NCBI GenBank assembly: GCA_930367205.1
Contig: OV884011.1
Span: 92,055,474 to 92,119,473, forward strand
Direction of reading: 5' to 3'
Length of the DNA: 64,000 nt
From: Acanthosoma haemorrhoidale
Lineage: Eukaryota; Arthropoda; Insecta; Hemiptera; Acanthosomatidae
Numbering within the stretch: the stretch's first letter is position 1; each line of letters starts with the position of its first letter. The notes below the pieces were generated by a model. The model had not been told where the DNA came from and ran no database searches. It worked only from the letters and a program-made list of their open reading frames with translations. Shown in pieces: positions 34,201 to 44,930 of this stretch. A program made the position numbers and the translations under genes.

Positions 34201-34959
34201 TGACACAGAGCAGTGGCATCTACCTAGGTCTGTAAAGGGTGGTCAGGAGAAGAACGAGCCAAGCAAGAAGCCTTAACAATGCCCTTATGTACGGCCTTCT
34301 GCCAAGCTTTATCACCCGATAAACTATTAGGTAGAAATCTATCAACTTTAGTAGGTTTGAAGTTGATTTTATCAGCTAATTTCACGGTATATCAAGTAAT
34401 GTAAAACTACTTTCAATTAATTTTTTAGTTGTTAATCGAGATGAAGATAAATAGATTTAGGTCTTATTGGCCCATTTTGGTTTTATTGACTAGGCCCATA
34501 AGCCGCTTTTGTCCCAGCTTAACTGATATGTAAGAGTTTTTTCAGGTTTACGTACAAATGCACTCTTACATAATACACAATTCACAATCTTACATGAAGT
34601 GGAGACAGGTTCTACCCCAGAGCCCCTCCAACTGGGAGGCGATTTATTCAGCAAAGAGGTTTTCCCCGATTCCTTCTCTAACCGTTTCGCCATGTGGAGA
34701 AGTCCAGAGAAAGATCAAGAGTATAACTATATAAAGTCGTTTTCATATCGCTCTGCAACTAACTATTTTTTTTGTTACCGTTCGTAGGAAGTGCCTAGTT
34801 TGTAGAACTGTTCCAACCGACCCTTGGGCGAACTGTTCGTGGAGGACTGTATACAGGTGAGTGAAAAGAGAAGCTGTTGGCAGTATTGTCAAACGTGAGT
34901 TTTCACTTCACAATTCATACAGAAGGCGGTCATATTGTAAGGCAGTAGTCAGCTGTGCT
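31233..34959. other. Long stretch without a recognised gene
   Basis: Short frames at 31989-32228 (minus), 32405-32644 (plus) and 33349-33573 (plus) are not recognised. The one at 32405-32644 has a protein-like composition (MRYNLDGEEQQEREVAV), but no family is known to me and no splice sites bound it. I cannot support a gene here. Confidence 0.4.
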
Positions 34960-35285
34960 AAGAGTGGGGATAGGAGTGAGGAGTCCGGCTGGCCCTAATT
35001 ACACTCTCTGTGGCTCCCTGGCTGTGTCGAAGGTTCACAATTCATATACGTGCGTTCGAAGCTGCCTTATACTAAATATTTTTTATTTAATTGAAAATTC
35101 TTAATTATACAGAATAGTGCTGCTAAGTATGAAACATGCGTTTCTATCAGCAGGTTATGTAAGAAAATTAAAAAAAACGCTCAAGGTCTCTGGGACCTAC
35201 GCCCACGCCATCGCCGGTCAAACGTAAGCCGCGGTGATCTAACAGAAATATCGTCCCAGTAAATTCTTCAGCACCCAGCAGGTCT

Positions 35286-36180
35286 ATGGGAGAACTACCA
35301 TCACAACCCAGCACATCAAAACAAATAAAATCTCATGAGTCTCCATTTTTCACGCCCAATAGTTACGAGGTGTTAAAAAATATTGAAGTAGAGGACATGA
35401 ACTCTACAAAAACACCCACACAGCCCAAGCCACCAGCAATATCTCTACGGAATATCACTAATTTTAAATTATTATGTACTCAATTGAGCAAAATTGTAGA
35501 TACAGGGAAATAAACGTGCCTCAATCGGTCTCGGGACTCAAAAGTTTCTCCAGACACTCCCGACACATACCGAGCAATTATAATACTTGGAAGAAATTAA
35601 GGCTGACTTCCATACCTACCAACTAAAGCAAGAAAGATCACTGCGGGTGGTGATTAGAAACCTGCATCCCACAACACCAGCGGACAAGATAGAAAAGGAG
35701 CTGTTAATTTTAGGATATAAGGGACACCAAATTACGAATGTGCTCGGTGAGGAAAGGCAAGAAAATGATGCAAGTATCAAGGACACCAATGCCCTTATTC
35801 TTTGTGGATCTAGAGCAAACAGCTCGAGTGGAAAAAATCTACGAGCTTACCCACTTGTATTACACAAGAATACAGGTCAAAAGACCTTACCCCAAACGAG
35901 ACATCGTCCAATGCCACAATTGCCAGGCATATGGCCACACAAAATCGTACTGCCATCACCCTCCCAGGTGTGTAAAGTGCAGTGGGCAGCACAAAAGCGA
36001 ATTGTGCAAAAAGCCCCTGAAATCCCCTGCTGTATGCGTGCTCTGCCAGCAAGACCATCCGGCCAATTACAAGGGCTGCGAGGCATATAGAATTCTGAAG
36101 TCCAGGAGCGAGCAACGTCGTTGGCCAGAAGAAGAGAAGCCAGTCAAAGGTACCTTAAGAAGCGCCCCCGCGAGAAATTA
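35286..36180 (+). pseudogene. LINE-A ORF1 (pre-C2HC / CCHC protein)
   Basis: Starts near MGELPSQPSTS (35286). A stop at 35511-35513 and shift lead into FHTYQLKQERSLRVVIRN (from about 35606), which is the pre-C2HC domain of jockey-type ORF1. Another shift near 35760 leads into CHNCQAYGHTKSYC, CVKCSGQHKSELC and CVLCQQDHPANYKGC (about 35912-36090), three zinc knuckles that bind the element RNA. The layout matches insect jockey, with three breaks. Confidence 0.85.
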
Positions 36181-36472
36181 GTGGCCTTCAGTCTCTTTTG
36201 CCGATGCCGTTTGGAACAGAGAGCAGTCACAGCCATTGCTTACTCTCCCTCCGCAAGTTCTTCTTCCCCAGCACTCCATTCATCCCAGCCACCAGCAACC
36301 TCAATCCCATCCTCAGCCACACATCTCGCATATCGCTCCACCTTCAAGCTCTTCCGATCTCACCAGCCTTTTAACCTCATTTCTTACAGAGTTCAGAACC
36401 CTAATTACCCCTCTCATTTCCCTTCTTACAAATCTGGTATCCTACCTTATCCCCGTTAAACAAAATCCATAA

Positions 36473-38990
36473 GTGGATCCTCCTGTCTCCTTATCCATTC
36501 TTCTTTGGAATGCGAATGGTGTTCGCACCCACACTAACGAACTAACAGCACTACTCCACGACAAAAACATCGACGTAGCTCTTGTTACTAAAACAAGACT
36601 TCAGATCACCCAGACGGAAGAGCTCATGCAGGTACCGCTGTCATTGTCCATAACTCCATATCCCACCACATAGTTCCTTTGGTAACACATGATTTCCTTC
36701 AATCCACTGCAGTGTCAATCACCACCTTCACTTTTCGCCTTACTCTAGTGAACTCCATCAGTGTACCACCCTCCCAATAAATCCATTTCCGTATCCCAAT
36801 TCATCTTCTATCTAAAGTCCATCGGGCATCGTTCCCTTGTGGGTGGGTACTTTGACGCAAAGCACCAACATTGGGGCTCAAGATCCACAAATACACGAGG
36901 ACGTGCTTTGCTGTCTACACTCACACGGAAACAGTGCTCCACTATCTCTCCTGACACAGCCACCTATTGACCAGCAGATCCCAACCGAAATCCAGATCTC
37001 CTTAACTTTTTCTTCTACAATAGTTTAGGAACACTAAACTATTCACTCAAGCACCTCGATGACCTCTCCTCCGACCATAGCCCCTTATTATTAACCAGTT
37101 TCCTAAATCCAATTCACAAACTGCCTCCTCCTTCATTTATTAGGGGCCCACTTGATTGGTACCACTTCCGCCAGATTCTTACAGACTCTGTAGACCTCAA
37201 AGTACCTCTGAAAACATCCCAAGACCTAGATGATGCAGAGCATTTATTCACTACTCTGATCGAGAGGTCTGCCTGGGAGGTATCTTCACCCCACCATCAT
37301 CTAAAAAATCACAATCAAAATCCTTTACCTCAGTATCTCAAAGACCTAATCCAATCCAAACGCCACTCAAGAACAGTATGGCAATGATCCCGACATCCTG
37401 CTGATCGTCGCTCATACAATCAGTACTGCAGGTTGGTAAAGCCGCAATTGGCATCCTTCCGTTCCGATTCTTTTAATTCCTATCTCTCCTCTCTGTCTAC
37501 CAGGGATAACTCCTTGTGGATTGTAACTAATAAAATCCTAAAATATCATCCTGTTTCACACCCATTCCGTCGTGATGATGGGTCCTAGGCGGCTTCAGAT
37601 GGTGAGAGGGCGGAAGAATTCGCACTGCAACTTTCCCGTATTTTCACTCCTCATCTTACTCCTCAAAACAATAATCATCACCCAACTAAAAAAATTACCT
37701 TATAGAAAATCTCCAGGATATGATCTCCTTACTCCTCGAATTCTTCAACAACTTCCTCCTAAAGCCACTGCATTATCGGAACTACGCACTTTCCTCTCCT
37801 CTGGAAACTATTCACCAAAACCCGGTTAGCCACCCAATGACGCCTCATCTTACCGTCCAATTAGCCTACTCCCTATCCTCTCAAAAATACTTGAAAAACT
37901 CCTATTAAAACTCCTACTTCCCAAAAACCTTTATCCTACTCACCAGTTTGGTTTCCGCCAACGACATTCCACCGCTCAACAAGTCCTTCACGTTGTTGTT
38001 CACATCTCCTCAGCCCTTGAAACCAAACAATATTGCACTGCTGCCTTTCTGGACATAGCTCAAGCTTTTGACAGGGTCTGGAACGCAGGTTTGCTTTACA
38101 AGCACAAAAAATATTTATCACAGACCCTTTTCCTAATCCTAAAGTCCTACCTTTCAAACCGCCTCTTCTATGTCCACTGTGGTTTAGAATATTCTAACTA
38201 CTATCCCATAAAAACAGGAGTTCCACAGAGCAGCGTCCTGGGTCCCATCCTCTATAACTTATACACCGCTGATGTCCCCTCTACCCCCAATACCTTCTTG
38301 GCCACATTTGCAGATTACACTGTAGTCTGTGCCATCCCACTCAGATCCTAATATCCAGATGTCATCCCAAAACCTTCAAAAACACGTTGTTGAGATCGAG
38401 TATTGGTGCAACCAATGGCGAATCAAAGTCAATGAAGAAAAATGTTCCCACATAACCTTTACCCTCTGCCGCAAGCCCTGTCCGCCAGTCTTTTTAAATT
38501 CAATTCCTCTCCCTGTGTCTGAGACAGTACAGTATTTAGGCTTTCATCCCAACAAAAAACATGGAACCCAAACATGAGGCTAAAAAGACAAGAACTAAAC
38601 AGACGCTTTGGACAACTGTACAGACTACTTCGAAGGACATCCCATCTCTCAATAGAAAATAAACTACTTATTTACTAAGTTATACTTAAGCCAATCTGGA
38701 AATACGGAATAGAGCTAAGGGGGAACAGCAAAAAAGTAGAACATCAAGTATCCAATCCTTTCAATCAAAAGTCCTGAGAACAATAATAAATGCCCCTTAT
38801 TACGTCAGCAACAAAACCCTTTATAATGATCTGTATATAATCTACATTCTTGAACTCATCCCTTCCAAGTTCATAAAATGCCATAGCAACCTATCCAACC
38901 ACCCTAATTCCCTAGCACAGTCATTGCACTGCGCCACTCATCCCTATAATTTTCCTTGGAGACTAAAACGGCAGTGGCCTCGTGACCTGT
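36473..38990 (+). pseudogene. LINE-A ORF2 (endonuclease and reverse transcriptase)
   Basis: The endonuclease part opens with LSILLWNANGVRTHTNEL (36488) and NIDVALVTKTRL, then, after shifts, VGGYFDAKHQHWGSR (the GDFNAKH-like motif). The RT part has KSPGYDLLTPRIL (about 37708), DIAQAFDRVW (about 38055), TGVPQSSVLGPILYNLYTADVP (from 38214; only motif words given) and FADYTVV in place of FADD at about 38308, so the second catalytic Asp is Tyr. The C terminus reads LKRQWPRDLL just before a stop near 38990. Frames change at least five times. Confidence 0.85.
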
Positions 38991-39315
38991 TATAAATAAG
39001 TGACAGTGGGAGTCCTGGCAATGGCCAGTTTCTCTAATTATGACCTGAGCGTCTGTGGCTCTCGCGCTCTTGGTCTGCCTCCGCTGGCTGTTGTCCAGTG
39101 ACGCGGCTGACATAGGAGCGTGGGGGATTTCCCAAGACTCCGCTTCCTCCTTCGCACGCGAGGGAGGTGACAACCACGTGGACTCTGGGCTGTTTGTATA
39201 TATAGTATGAATGAGCGAGTGAATGAAGATTGTAAATTGGTATGAACGAGATCATATAGCACAATTACTTATAGCCCAATCAAGCAGATTGTTTGTGTTG
39301 ATTTTAAAAAAAAAA

Positions 39316-40059
39316 TTATGCTACATTACATCGCACCTAGACTTGCGTCATGCTGTGAATTTATCATAAGACAAATTTAAGCAGAAACTACTATTTTGTG
39401 TACCAATGCTATGATACTCCATATGGGAATTATAAACGTGAGCAAATAAAGAGATAAGGATTCATGATTTTTTCAATCCCATGCCTACTAGAGCGGTTAA
39501 AGTATACACATAATGTCGTCGTGTATCAGTGTGAATCCTATCAAAATTAAAAGTGAAATAAACTGAAAACATTGCAAGATGATATTCCTTCGACCAGCTC
39601 GAGAACGCTGCGAGGAAGTGTAAGAGCGTTCAATTTAAAAAATAATTATATGTTTTGTGGCTATATTATTACGGATTTTGAAAAGGATAAAAAAGGGGAA
39701 GTCATTCCTGTCTGTACTTTTCATATTATTGACATAACTATGAACTAGAAGTGATGCAGCTAATGTTCACGCAGGGTTCATTCAGTAATAGCTTTGCGTG
39801 CTGCAGAAGCTCGATGTTACCAAGTGTCCAGTGTCAATTTTAGGAGCAGTAAACCCATTCCTGTGAAGTATAGTCCTGAACGTAGTGGAGAATTGTCCAC
39901 ATCAGTGGATATATTTGCCCAAAAATAAGGACTGCATTAGATATTGTATCCGTTGAAGAAAACAAGACATATCTACCCCATGTTTTACTAAATTTTTTGG
40001 ATATCCTAAGCGATGGAAAATGTAATCTAATCTGAAATATATTGGTCAGGTTGTAATTC
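39316..40059. other. Spacer without a recognised gene
   Basis: AT-rich sequence between LINE-A and the degraded pseudogene at 40.06 kb. Nothing supportable. Confidence 0.4.
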
Positions 40060-41790
40060 AAGCTTGCAGGCCTCGGTTTCTAATATGCCCAATTCTTGTT
40101 GTTGTAGGCATACAGATTCATAGAGATTTTGGCTCTTGTTCCTTAATTGACAAACTTAGCAGCCTTGGATTCAGCGTCTTAATGTCAATGTCATTGTCTT
40201 GAGATGAAATTCAGAAATACAGTACCACGCATGTTAAAACGTAAAGCGTATTCGTGCTCTTAGAGGGTATTATTACTAATTTCTTCAGCTAATTATTACT
40301 TATTTCACTGCTTTAATTGTAGCAGATGTATTGAAGTGCTGTCTACCAGTTGAAGTAACTGAAGATTCAGATTTGAGCGAGATTGCATGACCGGGGTAGA
40401 CAACTGCTCAAAAACATTGAGGGGAAACCAATGACGGTGATCTTAACCTTTAAAATTTATTCACTTTTCCAAAAACGTGCTTAGAGGAGATATCAATGCA
40501 GTGCAAGCATTTTCAAATCTTATCACTGATAGATGAAAGGAAGAACCTTCAGAAGAAGCTGTACTGCTAAACTCGTGGTGTTGTATCTGGAAAAGGTGGA
40601 TATTGTAAACATTGATTTCGGACGAGGAAATTTTTAATACACTTGTAGGTGGTGGAGCGTCCACTACATTTTTTTCGAGTTCAGGTCATAGTAATTGGTC
40701 AAAATGGGCAACAATATGCCTTCAACAAATGCGGTAACTAAAAACATAGAATCCAGAACTCTAAAAAATGCTGAATAAAGGCCATTTTACTGTACGAAGC
40801 AATTACAGGAAGTTGTCTAGTGTTTGGACCGATATGTACTCGTAGATTGAGCAGATGCACCAAAAGTTGTTCTGTTATATGGAGGAGGAACATTTGAACT
40901 GAAAATCAACATGCTACTTGAATTTTGAGCCATTCTAAATGCAGTTAAGTAAAATGGGCTTAGAACTTGCAGCCCGGTGTTTCGCGAATTTGCAGTAAGC
41001 AACATACTGATTTAACTGATGCAAGGGTGGCCAGAGATTTCGAAGATATAAAAAAGATAATGCAATTTTTTATAGATCACAATCCATTTATTCCTTCGTT
41101 AGTTGATTTATGGAATATTTTTAACGGAACTAGGAATAGAGAAAACAAAGTTATTGGAATAAACATCCAAGATTAACCGGCAAACTTTTAAAAGATGAAA
41201 CTTTATTGAAATCAGACCAAGCAATAACCATGAAAGTATTAAGAAAAGGGATCGTTATTGATGGTGAGGTGTGCCATGTGGATACTCGTCTTTTGACACA
41301 AAAGATGCTTGTTGTATTTTCTTAGATAATCGCACACGATGGATGGGAGTTTTCCAATTAAGATTAATCCACTCTACCAATTTCATTATTTGACCATGGT
41401 TTTGGTACCAAATTCATTATTTCAGCAAATGATAAAAGCTGCTAACTCACCATTATCAAACTCATTAGATCAGCATGAATGTCAAAGTTCTCAACAAAGT
41501 GCTTCCTTTATTCTTGATGGAAATACATTAATTCTCCAGTCTCCATGGTCTACTTCTGCAACATTTGGCCATGTCATAACCCAACACGAATCGTATGTCA
41601 ACAGAAGATGGAATGGAAAAGTGACAATAGTTTTTGATTGGTATGAAAAATCAAACATAAAATATATGGAACATAAATTGCAAAAGAAGCAGTCGTCTGT
41701 TGTCGTAGTCTTTTATGAAAATTCTTTGATCATCAGGAAAAACAAATTTCAAAAAAAAGAAAAAACCCACGCTTAATCAATAAACTGGGG
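40060..41790 (+). pseudogene. Degraded multi-copy protein family of unknown function
   Basis: Scattered protein words in the plus strand, in changing frames: IHRDFGSCSLIDKLSSLGF (about 40110-40170), then TDARVARDFEDIKKIMQFF and DHNPFIPSL (40967-41176), DGEVCHVDTRLL (about 41257), and SATFGHVITQHE, YVNRRWNGKVTIVFDWYE (41339-41776). From memory these words, in this order (HNPF near the middle, VVFDGY with a following EH near the end), belong to a large repetitive protein family common in arthropod genomes and probably linked to mobile DNA. I cannot name it. Many stops and shifts show it is dead. Confidence 0.45.
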
Positions 41791-43355
41791 AGTTGTTTTC
41801 AAGGATGAGGTTATTTATGCAGTCACACTAATCGTCAAAGAAGCTTTAAACAGCCCAGGAAAAACATTTCACTGTGGTATCTTATGATATAAAAAAGAGT
41901 AATAAAAAAATTAAACAATAAGAAGCAATCCAAACTCAACGAAGAAGTAAACAATAACAAGCTGAATAAGGCAATCGGAAACGCAAGACAGGATCCTCTG
42001 CCTGTAGAGAACAGTCGTGGACGATAATGGCCCACGTTGTCGAACTTTCCAATATTTTATCAAATTAGCGGTTTTATAACATGTGAAAATGTAAGACATA
42101 AGCATGAATAAACGTCGGAAAATCTGGAATAAAACGTTTAATTATCTGTCCAATGCTCAACCGATGTGCGAAAGCAGAATCCAACTGAGAAATTGAATCC
42201 CTGTTCCTCGGTGTGCTTCAAAGGGGCCAGAAGCAACCAATTCATTGAGTATCTGTATCCTCTTACAGCTGGAAGTAAAACCGGAGTGAGCGCCACTGAC
42301 CGCACTTACTCTTCAGTATCCTATCCACTCAAATGGCCCTATAAAAGGTAGTGCGTTTCCTTTTCAGAGCTAACCTGCTCCCTGTGGGTCGAGCGACTAA
42401 TTTCCGAAGAGAAGAAGTGCACTGAGGTCTTTCTTTTCAAAATACCTTGGTCTTATTTTCAGGCTTAATCCAAACATCAATTATATGCCTCTATAGTTAG
42501 TGTTAACTCAAAGTGACGAGCATTAGTGGAAATTTCAGTTTTCATTAATGGAGAAAAACATAAATTACTTACAATTTCATAAATAAAAATCAAGGATATT
42601 TATAATCTCTTAAATATATAGACTTAAAAGTAAATAGTTTTTTGGGTAAGAAACATATTAAGTTAAATTGAACAATAGCGCAAATGTTAGTTCTGTACAC
42701 GTGTACGTATTATTAGCACGTTTTACTATTTCTATTATTATATTTTCCTTCGTAATAATAAATATGATTGCATTCATTGTAAATATATTTTTTTTTCTTT
42801 TCTATTTTATTGAAAATTTTATATTTACAGATTGTTGCAATTAGAGCAATTTATTATAACACTAATTCATTTGGAGTAGAAAAACATTGAATATTTATTT
42901 ATAAAAGTGCACCTTGTGGCTTTGGTTAAGCATGAAATTTTTGATTCAGTAAATCTTGTTGACTAGATAACTTTTATAAGTTATATAAACTGATATTGGG
43001 ATTGATTTTAAGCTCAGTAATCTTTGCTCGATTCCATTAGTGGGATCTGGCTACTGGTTTATTCCTAATGTACGTTTACCTTGTTGCTTCTGAACAAATA
43101 TTATACTAGTTTTTCTCGTTATTTCTTCCCGATAGGATATAATTATATGCAAAATTTAATTTTTGAAAACATATAAAAACCATACAAAAAATAAGTGACC
43201 AATTTACCAGAAAGGTACCAATTACCAATTCCCGCGTCAGTTTCCTATAAACTCATTATAAACGAAAAATAACCACTTGATATATTTGACCCAAAGTATT
43301 CCATTTAGATAATTTTTCCATCTTGGTTAAAAATGAAATCTGCCTTAATATATAT
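41791..43355. other. Spacer; possible TATA promoter at 42340
   Basis: Mostly AT-rich without a supported frame. The part 42166-42460 is less AT-rich and includes a TATAAAAG box (listed separately). Confidence 0.4.
42340..42347 (+). promoter_or_regulatory. TATA-box-like element
   Basis: TATAAAAG in the context ggccctataaaaggtag, a strong match to the TATA consensus with G/C flanks. No downstream coding exon or initiator could be supported; it could be part of a solo LTR or a chance match. Confidence 0.25.
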
Positions 43356-43360
43356 ATATA

Positions 43361-44250
43361 CTCCTCGACAAAGTTAGCGTATCACTTTGTATTTTATATC
43401 TTCATTAGAATTAAATGGAATTGCACTAACCAGCACTGGTATTACAAATGGAGTCACGATTAGAAATAATCTTCATTCCATTTTTATGGAGCGTTAATAT
43501 GAATAAGCCTGAGATATCACTGTTAGAACACTAACACTCATGGGTGAAGACTCGTCCCAAAGGCAAGTGGCCATACGCTTATATATAATATAAGCGGAAT
43601 AAACCAATTGTTAGTTAGCCATAATGGTGTGGGCTAGTATAAGTTTGGAAGCCCACACAGAATTACACATAATAAACAGGGGCTTACTGACTGCAGAGAA
43701 TTATGTGACCTGGAGCAATATGTTAGGCCATTGGCAAAAGCCACCACATATTAGTGAAAATCTCCAAGACAGTCAGATGCCATACATAGCTGTTATCGTG
43801 ACTCCCTACTTCCAGGGAGTAGGCATTAATCTTCGGTCCCTTCCTGCAAGAAGTCCCGACCTTAATCCGATAGAGCACATGTAGGATATGGTGAAGAGGA
43901 GTATCAGAGCTCGGAATCATCCAACAACGACTCTTGTTGAACTTCAAAACGTATTATTGGAAGAATGGAAGAACATTCCTCGAGTGGACATTGCCCGTGT
44001 CATCCAGGCATTGCCGAGACGACTGTAAGCTGTTCAACAAGCAAGAGGTGGTGTTACCAGATACTAACATCGTAAACATTTTTTTGTGATTAATTCCGAG
44101 TTTGTGATTCACTCTCACATTAAAACTAATTGTTACATTTACCTTGTTTTTTTACTTTGTTATAAATATCTAAAGAAAAATATGTTAGGTTGTTGTTTAT
44201 ATATCGCAAGATATAAAAAATGAAATGATTTGCTCATTTTGTCCAGGAGT
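43361..44250 (+). mobile_element. Tc1/mariner-superfamily element with TIRs, internally reduced
   Basis: The left end (43361-43402, ctcctcgacaaa...ttttatatctt) matches the reverse complement of the right end (44208-44250, aagatataaaaaatgaaat...gtccaggag) over ~42 bp with about ten mismatches. The left flank is a TA run. Inside is a Tc1-type transposase remnant. The ~890-bp length is below the usual 1.2-1.7 kb, and the N-terminal half of the transposase is missing. Confidence 0.8.
43600..44065 (+). pseudogene. Tc1-type transposase, C-terminal half
   Basis: VWASISLEAHTELHIINRG corresponds to the start of the catalytic core (the usual VWGGIS with the first Asp in the next turn). QDSQMPYIAVIV is at the HDNARPH position with the Asp preserved, and ARSPDLNPIEHM has the Glu of the DDE triad. 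A TAG at 43882-43884 replaces the Trp codon of the following W-D-M-V-K-R. The tail to 44065 reads EEWKNIPRVDIARVIQALPRR and ARGGVTRY in the same frame. The DNA-binding N terminus is absent. Confidence 0.8.
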
Positions 44251-44812
44251 TTATTTAATAAAATATAAACCTTATTTTTTTTATCTTTAAAAACATTTTT
44301 CTTTATGCATTGAAATCATTAATGTGATATTAACCTCGAGAAAAATCAGAATTTAAAATCTTAAACAGCTCCTGAACTGTAACAGGTAATCGTAAACGTT
44401 ATTAAAACTGACGCTACTTGTTTCACGATTTATTGCTTATCCAGCCTTCACGTTAGTGTATGCTCAAATAGTCATCATATATCACAATGTTTTCGAATAT
44501 GCATACAAAAATGTCTAATTGAATGTATCGTGAAACGGTTCCGTGGACTAGCGGAATATAAGTTTGACAGTTTGAAGCCTTAAGTATTAGAATAAGCCTT
44601 CGAATATTCTGGGCAGGCTCCCCACAATATTGTTAAGTAAATAAATGATCTAGGTAATTTCATCATCAAAAATTTAACTGCGATGAACGAAAGTAAATAA
44701 GAACTTCGTAAAGGACCATTGAACGTCATCAGGCTTTTTGAAGAATGAATTGTAGAAATGAAGATTCTAAAATCGTTATGAAAAAGTTAATCTCTGTTGT
44801 ATAAAAACGTAC
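44251..44812. other. Spacer without a recognised gene
   Basis: AT-rich sequence between the Tc1-type element and the candidate exon. Confidence 0.4.
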
Positions 44813-44930
44813 TTGTAAAATGGAAATATTAATTTCGGTTGTTTCTTCGTCACTCTTCGTCGTTTTGAATGGATCGGAAAATTGTTCTCCTGCGCTGTCT
44901 AAGACTCGGACGTCTAAGATACAACGGGAA
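44813..44930 (-). CDS. Candidate internal exon of an unrecognised gene
   Basis: On the minus strand a pyrimidine-rich acceptor (ctttttttcttccgtaacag, AG at 44932-44931) precedes 118 bases that end at a GTACGT donor (44812-44807). One phase is open throughout: one base, then 39 codons reading SRCILDVRVLDSAGEQFSD and onward with a D/E/T-rich end. The composition is protein-like and less AT-rich than its flanks. I recognise no family. Neighbouring exons were not found, so this remains a prediction. A 112-codon frame on the plus strand across the same DNA is less convincing. Confidence 0.4.

Larger units (their letters stand above)
34960..39315 (+). mobile_element. Jockey-like LINE (LINE-A), near full length, decayed
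   Basis: A non-LTR retrotransposon with a 5' leader (from about 34960), ORF1 with pre-C2HC and CCHC motifs, ORF2 with endonuclease and reverse transcriptase, a 3' UTR and an A tail at 39306-39315. About 4.3 kb, close to the usual size of the group. All domains are broken by frameshifts and stops. Fragments with the same 3' end occur at 48290-48443 and 51497-53270. The 5' limit is an estimate. Confidence 0.85.
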
